A stretch of 12,793 nt of DNA from contig CALCQV010000044.1 in the NCBI GenBank assembly GCA_937894795.1, positions 1-12,793 of the forward strand, written 5' to 3'. Below are positions 1 to 6,436 of the stretch, piece after piece. The notes below the pieces were generated by a model, which worked only from the letters and a program-made list of their open reading frames with translations, did no database searches and was not told the origin of the DNA. The position numbers and the translations under genes are program-made. Numbering within the stretch: position 1 is the stretch's first letter; each line of letters opens with the position of its first letter. The stretch is from an uncultured Bacteroidales bacterium. Lineage in GTDB: Bacteria; Bacteroidota; Bacteroidia; Bacteroidales; Lentimicrobiaceae.

Positions 1-22
1 ATTTAATTATCGCATTAAAAGA

Positions 23-60
23 AAAAGAGGCTATCCTTTTGAGACAGCCTCTTTTCTTTT
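23..60 (+). terminator. Intrinsic terminator of an upstream gene
   Basis: A 10-bp perfect stem (AAAAGAGGCT at 23-32 pairing with AGCCTCTTTT at 46-55) encloses a 13-base loop and is followed by a T-rich run to about 60. This is the usual shape of a rho-independent terminator. The gene it would serve lies to the left of the window on the + strand. It sits directly before the promoter-like elements of the Tat gene, so it separates two transcription units. Confidence 0.8.
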
Positions 61-66
61 TGCCAG

Positions 67-99
67 CTTGAATACTCATTTTAAAAATGTTTATCTTTA
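67..99 (+). promoter_or_regulatory. Candidate Bacteroidota-type promoter for the Tat gene
   Basis: CTTG at 67-70 could be the -33 element and TATCTTTA at 92-99 the -7 element. The Bacteroidota consensus is TTTG, then 19-21 bases, then TAnnTTTG; here the spacer is 21 bases. Transcription would begin near 105, leaving a leader of roughly 15 bases before the ATG at 119. The TTG at 68, which opens a longer reading frame, is therefore more plausibly part of the promoter than a start codon. The assignment is by pattern only. Confidence 0.5.
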
Positions 100-118
100 C
101 CCTCCAAATCAATGTTCC

Positions 119-529
119 ATGCTGGAAAACACTTTATTGTTTCTTGACATAAGTGGTGGTGAGTTTTTAGTTATTTTGCTAGTTGCATTTTTTGTCTTTG
201 GTCCTAAAAAGCTTCCTGAAATTGCAAGAAAATTGGGACGCACAATGAATGAGATAAAGAGTGTATCAGGTGAGCTTACCAAAGAATTTAGGGAGGAAAC
301 CAGGAGTATTACTCAGGAATTAAAAACAGCAAGGGAATCGGCACGCATCAATTCCGATAACCTTAACATCAATAATATATTAGACCCCGACTCCAATAGT
401 AAACAAGTAAAGCCTGATTACCTTAATAATTCAAAGAATTCTACCTCATCAGGAAAAGGTGAGGTCGTTCCGGATAACAATAATATTGCCGGAAATGTCG
501 TTAACCGTGAGATGGAAACAAATATATGA
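119..529 (+). CDS. Twin-arginine translocase subunit, TatA/TatB family
   Basis: This is a small inner-membrane protein of the Tat system, which exports folded proteins carrying twin-arginine signals. The ATG at 119 gives 136 residues. The family layout is clear: a short N-terminus, one hydrophobic helix (about residues 14-27), the hinge FGPKKLPE (27-34), then a basic amphipathic helix (34 to about 75). A glutamate (residue 15) at the start of the membrane helix and the long charged tail after the amphipathic helix recall TatB; the overall pattern fits TatA equally well, so the paralogue is left open. The last 60 residues are rich in Asn and Ser and are probably disordered. The PorE-like gene starts 24 bases downstream, so the two may be cotranscribed. 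A TTG start at 68 would add 17 residues unlike the family's short N-terminus and is disfavoured. Confidence 0.87.
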   Translation: MLENTLLFLDISGGEFLVILLVAFFVFGPKKLPEIARKLGRTMNEIKSVSGELTKEFREETRSITQELKTARESARINSDNLNINNILDPDSNSKQVKPDYLNNSKNSTSSGKGEVVPDNNNIAGNVVNREMETNI

Positions 530-553
530 GTTAATCACTCAATCATATACTAC

Positions 554-1114
554 ATGAATCAACGCATAATATTATCTTTTCTGTTATTGCTATTCTTTAT
601 CTCGCCTGAGATATTAGCTCAGGGAAGAAGAATGGCGGCTGCCGATGATGCCTTTAATACATTCCAGTATAATATTGCCGTCACCAGGTATAAAAAGGCC
701 TATTCACGTACTAAAAGTCGACCTGAAAAGGATAGAATCTCATTTAAAATGGCAGAATGCTACCGTTTGATGAATAATACCAAACGTGCCGAAGTGACAT
801 ATCGTCGTATGATTAACAGTGATTTTGCCAGGAAGAATCCTGTTGCATATCTGAATTATGCCGATATGCTGAAGACTAATGAGAAATACGAATTAGCCGC
901 ACAATATTATGCGCTTTATGTAGAAAATATGCCTGATGATCCCCGCGGAATCAATGGAGTTGAATCGTGCACCAAAGCCAAGGAGTGGATAGATAATCCA
1001 ACAAAATACAGCGTTGACAACATTAAGAAAATCAACTCAAAGAATGATGATTTCGCGGCAACCTACTCAGATAAATTTTACAATGCTCTTATTTTCACCT
1101 GTCCACCCATCTAA
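554..1114 (+). CDS. N-terminal part as read: signal peptide and TPR-like region
   Basis: This is the product the given orientation would make: 186 residues ending Cys-Pro-Pro-Ile just after the left inverted-repeat arm. Residues 1 to about 22 form a signal peptide with a long hydrophobic core (starting MNQRII) and a likely cleavage near Ala-Gln-Gly. No cysteine sits at the cleavage point, so a lipoprotein form is not supported. Residues about 25-145 have the helix-pair pattern of TPR repeats, with alternating Tyr/Ala positions such as AECYR and the AAQYYALYVE stretch. The last 40 residues are the beginning of the beta-propeller. Alone, the fragment would be exported to the periplasm without the OmpA-like anchor. 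Whether it is stable or functional cannot be told from sequence. Confidence 0.7.
   Translation: MNQRIILSFLLLLFFISPEILAQGRRMAAADDAFNTFQYNIAVTRYKKAYSRTKSRPEKDRISFKMAECYRLMNNTKRAEVTYRRMINSDFARKNPVAYLNYADMLKTNEKYELAAQYYALYVENMPDDPRGINGVESCTKAKEWIDNPTKYSVDNIKKINSKNDDFAATYSDKFYNALIFTCPPI
1097..1105 (+). repeat. Left arm of 9-bp inverted repeat
   Basis: ACCTGTCCA is the exact reverse complement of TGGACAGGT at 1139-1147. The arm reads Thr-Cys-Pro in the gene's frame. Neither the bases just outside nor those just inside extend the pairing, so the repeat is exactly 9 bp. Confidence 0.95.
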
Positions 1115-1138
1115 GCCATTGCCTAAGGCTTCTTTGCT
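1106..1138. other. 33-bp segment that appears inverted within the coding sequence
   Basis: As read on the + strand the segment encodes Pro-Ile-stop-Ala-Ile-Ala-stop-Gly-Phe-Phe-Ala in the gene's frame. Reverse-complemented it encodes SKEALGNGLDG with no stop, and joins Thr-Cys-Pro on the left to WTGQNFSDLF on the right. The length is a multiple of three, so inversion keeps frame. It is a microinversion by direct reading of the sequence. The 33-base length is short for recombinase-driven inversion, where DNA must bend to pair the sites, so replication template switching or a library or assembly hairpin artefact are serious alternatives. Confidence 0.85.
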
Positions 1139-1147
1139 TGGACAGGT
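1139..1147 (-). repeat. Right arm of 9-bp inverted repeat
   Basis: TGGACAGGT is the exact reverse complement of the left arm. In the gene's frame it encodes Trp-Thr-Gly, the start of the WTGQNF stretch, so its sequence may be constrained by protein function as well as by any inversion role. Confidence 0.95.
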
Positions 1148-1285
1148 CAAAACTTCAGTGATCTGTTTCAATCACGACAGGATAGAAAAGATGAATGGAG
1201 CGAACCAACTCTCATAGATAGTGAAGGTAAGTTAAACACTACCTCCAATGAGGGGGCTCCTGTATTCAATGCCAGCTTCAGCACA

Positions 1286-3001
1286 ATGTACTTTACCCGT
1301 TGTGGTAATGAGGATGCTGAAAGCTCTAACTGCAAAATCCTGATGGTTAAAAGATCGGGTAAAGGATGGGGTGAACCTCAGGTTTTGGAACTTGGCAGCG
1401 ATAGCACTGTAACAAACGGACATCCCGCAATTAGTGCTGATGAACTTACTATTATATTTTCCAGTGACAGACCGGGAGGCAAAGGGGGAAAAGATCTATG
1501 GATTGCAACCAGAACATCAACCGGTGACAAGTTCAAGAAACCTTTAAACATAGGTGAATTGGTGAACACACCGGGTGATGAAGTTTTCCCTTTCCTCAGA
1601 AATGATACCACTCTATATTTTGCATCAAATGCACATCCCGGACTGGGAGGACTTGATATTTTTAAATCGTATAAGCGTAACAATGAATGGTCTAAACCGA
1701 TAAATATAGAAGTACCCGTTAATTCAAGCGGCGATGATTTCGCTATGGTATTCAAGCCGGGTGAAGATGCTGGTGTTATGAGCTCCAACCGTAAAGGTGG
1801 CAGGGGTGGTGATGATATTTACACCTTTAATAATCCACCGCTTATTTTTACACTGTCGGGTGTTGTTAAAGATGATCGTACATTGCAGTTTGTCCCCATG
1901 GCTTCAGTTAAATTGGTGGGTTCTGATGGTTCTTCCGTTGAAGCTAAAACTGATCCAAAGGGGTTCTATTCCTTTAGTAAATCACAAATTAAACCCAATA
2001 CAACCTATGAATTAACTGTTGTAAAGGACAACTATTTCAATAAAAAGGCTCGTGAAACGACTGTTGGACTGGAGAAAAACAAGGACTTTGTCATAAATTT
2101 CATGCTTGAGCCAATTCCTGAGAAACCTGTTGTGCTTCCTGACATTCTTTATGATCTGGCACAATGGGATCTGAAACCACAATATCAGGATTCCTTGCAG
2201 GGTTTGATCAAGACACTTCTTGATAATGAAACCATTGTGATTGAACTTGCTGCCCATACTGATGCACGTGATACAGAAGAACGCAATGATATCTTGTCTC
2301 AACGAAGAGCTGAATCTGTTGTCAATTACCTAATCGAACGAGGAATAGATCCTGCCCGTTTGGTTGCGAAAGGATATGGAGAGAGAGTTCCCAGAACGCT
2401 TGCCCGTGATATCCGCAAGGATGGCTTCTTGTTTAAAGAAGGAACCACTCTTACTGAAGCGTTTATTGAAGCGCTTCCTACAGTTCCAGAAAAGGAAGCC
2501 GCTCATGCTCTGAACCGTAGAACAGAATTCAGAGTATTGAGTAAGGATTTTGTGCCGAAAGCCAAAAACCAGGAGTTTACTCAACAAAAAGTTGAGATTA
2601 AATTAAACCCTGAAGACAACATTATCCAGCTAGAAACGGGTAAAGGTGGTTCTCTCATGATCCCTGCTGTTATCAATGGCATTACAGTCAACCTTATGCT
2701 TGATCCCAATGATCGTGGCTTTATCTTCTCATTACCTGAAGCTCAGAAGCTTCTACAAAACGGCTCAATTACCAAAGATGATTTTATTGGTGATCCAAAT
2801 GTTATTCTTGCTGAAGGCAGCATTGCTGATAAAGCAGTCTTTAAGATTAAAGAATTCAGAATTGGGATGCGCACTGCCTCAAATGTAGAAGCCTCTGTTT
2901 CACATAAATTAACAGAAGGTGTTATAATAGGTGAAAGCACAATTAGTTTTCTGGGGCGGTTTAAACTCGATCAAACCAAGAAACAACTTATTTTCAATTA
3001 A
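1286..3001 (+). CDS. C-terminal part: PD40 repeats, CarboxypepD-reg-like, OmpA-like and retropepsin-like domains
   Basis: The ATG at 1286 lies inside a beta-propeller repeat and is an internal Met, not a convincing start; the frame is open upstream from 1127. Numbering is for the 815-residue restored protein. PD40-type blades lie near 233-265, 290-317, 341-373 and 393-425; three show the typical S/A-S/N-x-R/H-PGG-x-GG-x-D pattern or a close variant. A CarboxypepD-reg-like beta-sandwich spans about 433-515. The OmpA-like domain (about 530-660) has the peptidoglycan-contact residues Asp570 in HTDAR and Arg584/Arg585 in SQRRA, followed by LVAKGYGE. Residues about 680-815 resemble a retropepsin-type domain: a flap-forming beta hairpin, NGITVNLMLDPN with Asp717 at the catalytic position, and a later Ile-Ile-Gly-Glu-Ser corresponding to the hydrophobic-hydrophobic-Gly motif. 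The usual Asp-Thr/Ser-Gly is replaced by Asp-Pro-Asn. Confidence 0.8.
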   Translation: MYFTRCGNEDAESSNCKILMVKRSGKGWGEPQVLELGSDSTVTNGHPAISADELTIIFSSDRPGGKGGKDLWIATRTSTGDKFKKPLNIGELVNTPGDEVFPFLRNDTTLYFASNAHPGLGGLDIFKSYKRNNEWSKPINIEVPVNSSGDDFAMVFKPGEDAGVMSSNRKGGRGGDDIYTFNNPPLIFTLSGVVKDDRTLQFVPMASVKLVGSDGSSVEAKTDPKGFYSFSKSQIKPNTTYELTVVKDNYFNKKARETTVGLEKNKDFVINFMLEPIPEKPVVLPDILYDLAQWDLKPQYQDSLQGLIKTLLDNETIVIELAAHTDARDTEERNDILSQRRAESVVNYLIERGIDPARLVAKGYGERVPRTLARDIRKDGFLFKEGTTLTEAFIEALPTVPEKEAAHALNRRTEFRVLSKDFVPKAKNQEFTQQKVEIKLNPEDNIIQLETGKGGSLMIPAVINGITVNLMLDPNDRGFIFSLPEAQKLLQNGSITKDDFIGDPNVILAEGSIADKAVFKIKEFRIGMRTASNVEASVSHKLTEGVIIGESTISFLGRFKLDQTKKQLIFN

Positions 3002-3023
3002 TTAAATTTATACGATTCAAAGA

Positions 3024-3072
3024 ATAAAAGGGGTGCGTCAACGTCAGAATTTGATAGAGACAACCCTTTTAT
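3024..3072. terminator. Possible terminator hairpin between the PorE-like gene and purM
   Basis: ATAAAAGGG at 3024-3032 pairs perfectly with CCCTTTTAT at 3064-3072, with a 31-base loop. It lies 23 bases after the PorE-like stop codon and ends 17 bases before the purM ATG. The arms supply the T-run in each direction. The long loop and AT-rich stem make it weaker than the other terminators here; it could also be a leader structure of purM. Confidence 0.4.
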
Positions 3073-3088
3073 AACATTAAGCAGTAAG

Positions 3089-4258
3089 ATGAATCAGGAT
3101 TCAAGATATAGCCGCAGGGGAGTTTCAGCCGAAAAGGAAGATGTTCATAATGCCATAAAGAATGTAGACAAGGGTATTTTTCCCCGGGCCTTTTGTAAGG
3201 TAATACCTGATATTCTTGGAGGTGATCCTGAATGGTGTAATATTATGCATGCCGATGGTGCAGGCACTAAATCATCCCTGGCTTATATTTATTGGAAAGA
3301 AACCGGTGACATCTCTGTATGGAAAGGTATTGCCCAGGATGCTATTGTTATGAACACTGATGACTTATTATGCGTTGGCATTACTGATAACATTCTCATC
3401 TCAAGCACTATAGGCCGTAATAAGAATCTCATACCCGGGAATGTTATTGCTGAGATAATTAATGGAACAGAGAGTTTCCTTGAGCAGTTGCGTCAAAATG
3501 GTATTGGTATCTGGTCAACAGGTGGAGAGACTGCTGATGTAGGTGATTTGGTTAGAACAATTATTGTTGATTCCACAGTATCAGCAAGGGCTCGTCGTGA
3601 TTCTATCATTTCCAATGAAAAAATTGCATCCGGTGATGTTATTGTTGGTCTTGCTTCTTTTGGCCGGGCAACATACGAAAATGAATACAACGGTGGTACA
3701 GGAAGCAATGGATTAACTTCTGCCCGCCATGATATGTTATCAGATGTGTATGCCTCTAGATATCCTGAATCCTATGACCCATCCCTGCCTGAAGAGCTCG
3801 TTTATGCCGGTTCGCTTAACGTGAAATTACCATCTTCTCTTGAGGGATTGGATTATGGTAAGTTGTTGCTCTCCCCTACCCGTACTTACGCGCCGGTAAT
3901 AAAGGTTATTCTTGATGAGCTACGCCCTTACATTCATGGAATGATTCACTGTTCCGGTGGAGCCCAGACAAAAGTGCTGCACTTCATTGATGATCTGCAT
4001 ATAATTAAGGACAATATGTTTGATATCCCGCCTTTGTTCAGGATAATAAGGGAACAATCGAACACCCCATTGCACGAAATGTATAAGGTTTTCAATATGG
4101 GTCATCGTATGGAAATATATCTGCCTGAAGAATATGCTAAAAGGGTTATTGAAATTGCTGAGTCCTTTAATATAGATGCCCGGATAATTGGACATTGTGA
4201 AGCTTCAACAACAAAGAAACTCACAATCCATTCAGAAGAAGAGGTATTGGAATATTAA
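3089..4258 (+). CDS. purM: Phosphoribosylformylglycinamidine cyclo-ligase (AIR synthase)
   Basis: PurM closes the imidazole ring in purine synthesis, converting FGAM with ATP to AIR in the cytoplasm. The 389-residue protein has the AIR-synthase fold signatures: the nucleotide-binding HADGAGTK (residues 54-61), then DAIVMNTDDLLCVG (84-97), a central STGGETADVGD segment, and a C-terminal half with GMIHCSGG and NMGHRMEIY. The length and the long insertion with YNGGTGSNGLT fit the form found in Bacteroidota, which differs from the roughly 345-residue E. coli enzyme. The ATG at 3089 gives the compact N-terminus expected. It is followed after 91 bases by prfA and then pyrF, an order I recall as common in this phylum; purM and pyrF place purine and pyrimidine synthesis side by side. 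Because the annotation rests on family-level similarity, a related AIR-synthase-like paralogue is possible but less likely. Confidence 0.88.
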   Translation: MNQDSRYSRRGVSAEKEDVHNAIKNVDKGIFPRAFCKVIPDILGGDPEWCNIMHADGAGTKSSLAYIYWKETGDISVWKGIAQDAIVMNTDDLLCVGITDNILISSTIGRNKNLIPGNVIAEIINGTESFLEQLRQNGIGIWSTGGETADVGDLVRTIIVDSTVSARARRDSIISNEKIASGDVIVGLASFGRATYENEYNGGTGSNGLTSARHDMLSDVYASRYPESYDPSLPEELVYAGSLNVKLPSSLEGLDYGKLLLSPTRTYAPVIKVILDELRPYIHGMIHCSGGAQTKVLHFIDDLHIIKDNMFDIPPLFRIIREQSNTPLHEMYKVFNMGHRMEIYLPEEYAKRVIEIAESFNIDARIIGHCEASTTKKLTIHSEEEVLEY

Positions 4259-4295
4259 CCTATCAGATTATTACACAAACTTCATTTATTTTCAT

Positions 4296-4328
4296 TTACC
4301 TCTGTTACAGGTAATATTCGTATCTTTG
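4296..4328 (+). promoter_or_regulatory. Candidate promoter of prfA with a short dyad
   Basis: TATCTTTG at 4321-4328 is an exact match to the Bacteroidota -7 consensus TAnnTTTG, placing the transcription start near 4334 and leaving a leader of about 16 bases. No clear TTTG lies at the -33 position. Instead a dyad TTACCT (4296-4301) / AGGTAA (4309-4314) with a 7-base spacer occupies the -33 to -14 region, where a bound protein could act. Its role is unproven. Confidence 0.5.
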
Positions 4329-4349
4329 CACCCTCAAAATTAAAAGACT

Positions 4350-5423
4350 ATGCTCGACAAGCTTGAAGCAATATATAACCGTTACCTGGAGATCGAAAAA
4401 ACCATGAATGATCCGGATGTAATGGCCGATATGAAAGCTTATATTAAATTAAGTAAAGATTACAAGGAGCTACAGCCTGTTATTGCCGCATATAAAGAAT
4501 ATAAACTTGTTATAGACAATATCACGTCAGCCAAAGAAATACTTTACCAGGAGAAGGATGAAGAATTCAGAGCCATGGCAAAGGAAGAGCTCAATCAACT
4601 GATTGAAAAGCGTGATATAATGGAAGAGGAGATCAGAATTATGCTTATACCTTCTGACCCTCAGGATGGCAAAAATGCTGTTGTTGAAATAAGAGCAGGC
4701 ACTGGCGGTGACGAAGCCAGCATCTTTGCTGGTGATCTTTACCGCATGTATACTAAATATTGCGAAACTAAAGGCTGGAAGATTGAATTGGTCGACTATA
4801 CTGAAGGAACAGTAGGCGGTTTTAAGGAAATTATCTTTAATGTGAGTGGTGACAATGTATACGGTCAACTGAAATATGAATCAGGAGTTCACCGTGTTCA
4901 AAGAGTGCCACAAACAGAAACCCAGGGCCGCGTGCATACATCTGCAGCCTCTGTTGCTGTATTGCCTGAAGCTGATGAATTTGATGTTGACCTTAAACCT
5001 TCTGATATCCGTAAGGATACCTACTGTTCATCAGGCCCGGGGGGGCAATCGGTTAATACCACCTATTCAGCTGTACGACTCACCCATATCCCCACAGGTA
5101 TTGTTGTTACTTGCCAGGATCAAAAATCTCAATTGAAGAACTTTGACAAGGCTTTAACGGTTCTTCGTACTCGCTTGTATGAACAGGAATACCAGAAATA
5201 TCTGGATGAGATATCAAAAAAGCGAAAAACAATGGTTTCTACCGGCGACCGCTCAGCAAAAGTCAGGACATACAATTATCCTCAAAGCCGAATTACTGAC
5301 CACAGAATCAATCTTACTGTATATAACCTAACCACTTATATGGACGGGGATATACAAGATATGATTGACGCTCTTCAGTTAGCTGAAAATGCTGAACGGC
5401 TCAAAGAAGCAGTCAATGTTTAA
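4350..5423 (+). CDS. prfA: Peptide chain release factor 1
   Basis: RF1 recognises UAA and UAG in the ribosomal A site and triggers hydrolysis of peptidyl-tRNA. The 357-residue length is typical. Domain 1 is the helical N-terminal third. The codon-recognition motif of RF1, Pro-x-Thr, is seen as PQT in VHRVQRVPQTETQGRVH; RF2 would have Ser-Pro-Phe. The catalytic GGQ lies in SSGPGGQSVNT with Gln233, followed by the SAVRLTHIPTGI stretch. No frameshift site is present, as expected for RF1 and unlike RF2. The ATG at 4350 follows a consensus -7 box by a short leader. pyrF starts 33 bases after the stop, so the two could share a transcript. Confidence 0.97.
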   Translation: MLDKLEAIYNRYLEIEKTMNDPDVMADMKAYIKLSKDYKELQPVIAAYKEYKLVIDNITSAKEILYQEKDEEFRAMAKEELNQLIEKRDIMEEEIRIMLIPSDPQDGKNAVVEIRAGTGGDEASIFAGDLYRMYTKYCETKGWKIELVDYTEGTVGGFKEIIFNVSGDNVYGQLKYESGVHRVQRVPQTETQGRVHTSAASVAVLPEADEFDVDLKPSDIRKDTYCSSGPGGQSVNTTYSAVRLTHIPTGIVVTCQDQKSQLKNFDKALTVLRTRLYEQEYQKYLDEISKKRKTMVSTGDRSAKVRTYNYPQSRITDHRINLTVYNLTTYMDGDIQDMIDALQLAENAERLKEAVNV

Positions 5424-5456
5424 TCTTAACAGTCAATATTCCCTAATTTTCATGCA

Positions 5457-6299
5457 ATGAACCGGCAACAACTAATTGACCTTATTAGACGTAAAAAATC
5501 ATATCTGTGTGTAGGACTTGACAGCGATATCAGCAAAATACCATCGCATTTGTTGGATACAGAAGATCCGGTATTTGAGTTTAATAAGCAAATTATCGAT
5601 GCCACAATTGAATATTCAGTTGCTTACAAACCAAACCTTGCATTCTACGAAGCAAGGGGACTGACAGGGATGAATAGCTTATATAAGACTACCGAATATC
5701 TGGAAAAGTTTAAAAATGAATGTTTTACAATAGCCGATGCCAAACGGGGAGACATTGGTAATACTTCTACTCAATATGCCAGGGCATTTTTTGATAAAGA
5801 ATCTTCAGGTTTCAATTTTGACGCAGTAACTGTTGCTCCTTACATGGGAGAAGATTCAGTTACTCCTTTTCTAAAGTTCAATGACAAGTGGATTATAGTA
5901 CTGGCACTGACATCCAATAAAGGGGCTTCTAATTATCAGTTCATTGCTGATAAAGCTGATGTGAAATTGTTTGAGCAGGTATTGAGTACTACTGCTAATT
6001 GGGGAACACCAGAAAATACTATGTTTGTTGTAGGTGCAACACGTGCCGAAATGCTTACTGAAGTAAGAAAAATTGTCCCAGACCATTTTCTCCTGGTACC
6101 TGGTGTGGGTGCTCAGGGTGGTAGCCTTGAGGAGGTTGCCAATTATGGACTCAACAATGATTGTGGAATACTGGTCAATGCTTCCAGAAGTATCATTTTC
6201 GCTTCCGGTCTGCCCGACTTTGCTGAAAAAGCCCGTGCAGAAGCATTGTCTATGCAGAAACTGATGGAATCAACACTAAAGACTAAAGGAATTCTTTAG
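5457..6299 (+). CDS. pyrF: Orotidine 5'-phosphate decarboxylase
   Basis: PyrF decarboxylates OMP to UMP, the last step of de novo pyrimidine synthesis, in the cytoplasm. The 280-residue protein belongs to the longer type found in Bacteroidota, Actinobacteria and others rather than the roughly 245-residue E. coli type. Active-site elements are the substrate-binding CVGLDSD (18-24), the Lys of AYKPN (Lys58), and the catalytic DAKRGDIGNT (94-103) with Asp94, Lys96 and Asp99. The phosphate-binding end shows LVPGVGAQGG and later NASRSI. The ATG at 5457 is chosen; another ATG at 5452 is in a different frame. TAATTTTC at 5444-5451 resembles a -7 box but lies too close to the start for a normal leader, so transcription from the prfA promoter is more likely. 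Transcription ends at the terminator at 6376. Confidence 0.96.
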   Translation: MNRQQLIDLIRRKKSYLCVGLDSDISKIPSHLLDTEDPVFEFNKQIIDATIEYSVAYKPNLAFYEARGLTGMNSLYKTTEYLEKFKNECFTIADAKRGDIGNTSTQYARAFFDKESSGFNFDAVTVAPYMGEDSVTPFLKFNDKWIIVLALTSNKGASNYQFIADKADVKLFEQVLSTTANWGTPENTMFVVGATRAEMLTEVRKIVPDHFLLVPGVGAQGGSLEEVANYGLNNDCGILVNASRSIIFASGLPDFAEKARAEALSMQKLMESTLKTKGIL

Positions 6300-6375
6300 A
6301 TTTTTTTTCACAATTCAACCTACTTTAGGTAAAGTTATCAGAATTCCAAAAAATTGAAATTTACTACAGTAATTT

Positions 6376-6423
6376 ATCACAAAAAGAAGGAGCCCTATGA
6401 TCAGGGCTCTTTCTTTTTGTGAT
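6376..6423. terminator. Bidirectional terminator between pyrF and the aminotransferase gene
   Basis: Left arm 6376-6396 and right arm 6403-6423 pair over 21 positions with one G-T wobble and a six-base loop. The core AGCCCT/AGGGCT is flanked by A-rich and T-rich tracts (AAAAAGAA and TTCTTTTT), so it terminates on both strands. It lies between convergent genes, as expected. Confidence 0.93.
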
Positions 6424-6436
6424 TATTCGTTAAGAT

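Larger units (their letters stand above)
554..3001 (+). pseudogene. PorE-like TPR/PD40/OmpA envelope gene, interrupted as read by an inverted segment
   Basis: The reading frame opened at 554 is stopped by TAA at 1112-1114 and again at 1124-1126, then is open in the same frame to the TAA at 2999-3001. Both stops lie inside a 33-base segment (1106-1138) bounded by a perfect 9-bp inverted repeat. Reversing that segment gives an 815-residue protein with signal peptide, TPR-like region, PD40 beta-propeller repeats, a carboxypeptidase-regulatory-like domain, an OmpA-like domain and a C-terminal retropepsin-like domain. The first five match the architecture of PorE, an envelope component of the type IX secretion system. 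Many Bacteroidota carry several proteins of this architecture, so a T9SS role is not assured. The 600-odd codons after the stops are otherwise undamaged, which argues that the full-length form is, or was very recently, under selection. It could be a phase-variable gene in the OFF state, a fresh pseudogene, or an intact gene with an assembly error. Confidence 0.85.

Noticed and set aside
68..118. TTG start for the Tat gene, 17 residues upstream of the ATG
   Set aside because: The added residues are unlike the short N-terminus of Tat subunits, and the stretch contains the candidate -33 and -7 elements.
1097..1140. Programmed frameshifting or stop-codon readthrough at the two TAA codons
   Set aside because: No slippery heptamer or downstream structure characteristic of recoding was seen, there are two TAA codons, and reading through them would give residues that do not fit as well as the inverted segment.
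1014..1217. Open frame in another phase crossing the stop codons of the PorE-like gene, suggesting two compensating frameshifts
   Set aside because: It would need a one-base gain near 1100-1111 and a one-base loss near 1126-1138. The single inversion between perfect 9-bp repeats explains both stops and gives a better-fitting protein.
1378..1788. Antisense open frame of 136 codons inside the PorE-like gene
   Set aside because: It lies wholly over a clear PD40 coding region, has no recognisable domain and is rich in Ser/Pro, as expected for the complement of Gly/Asp-rich codons.
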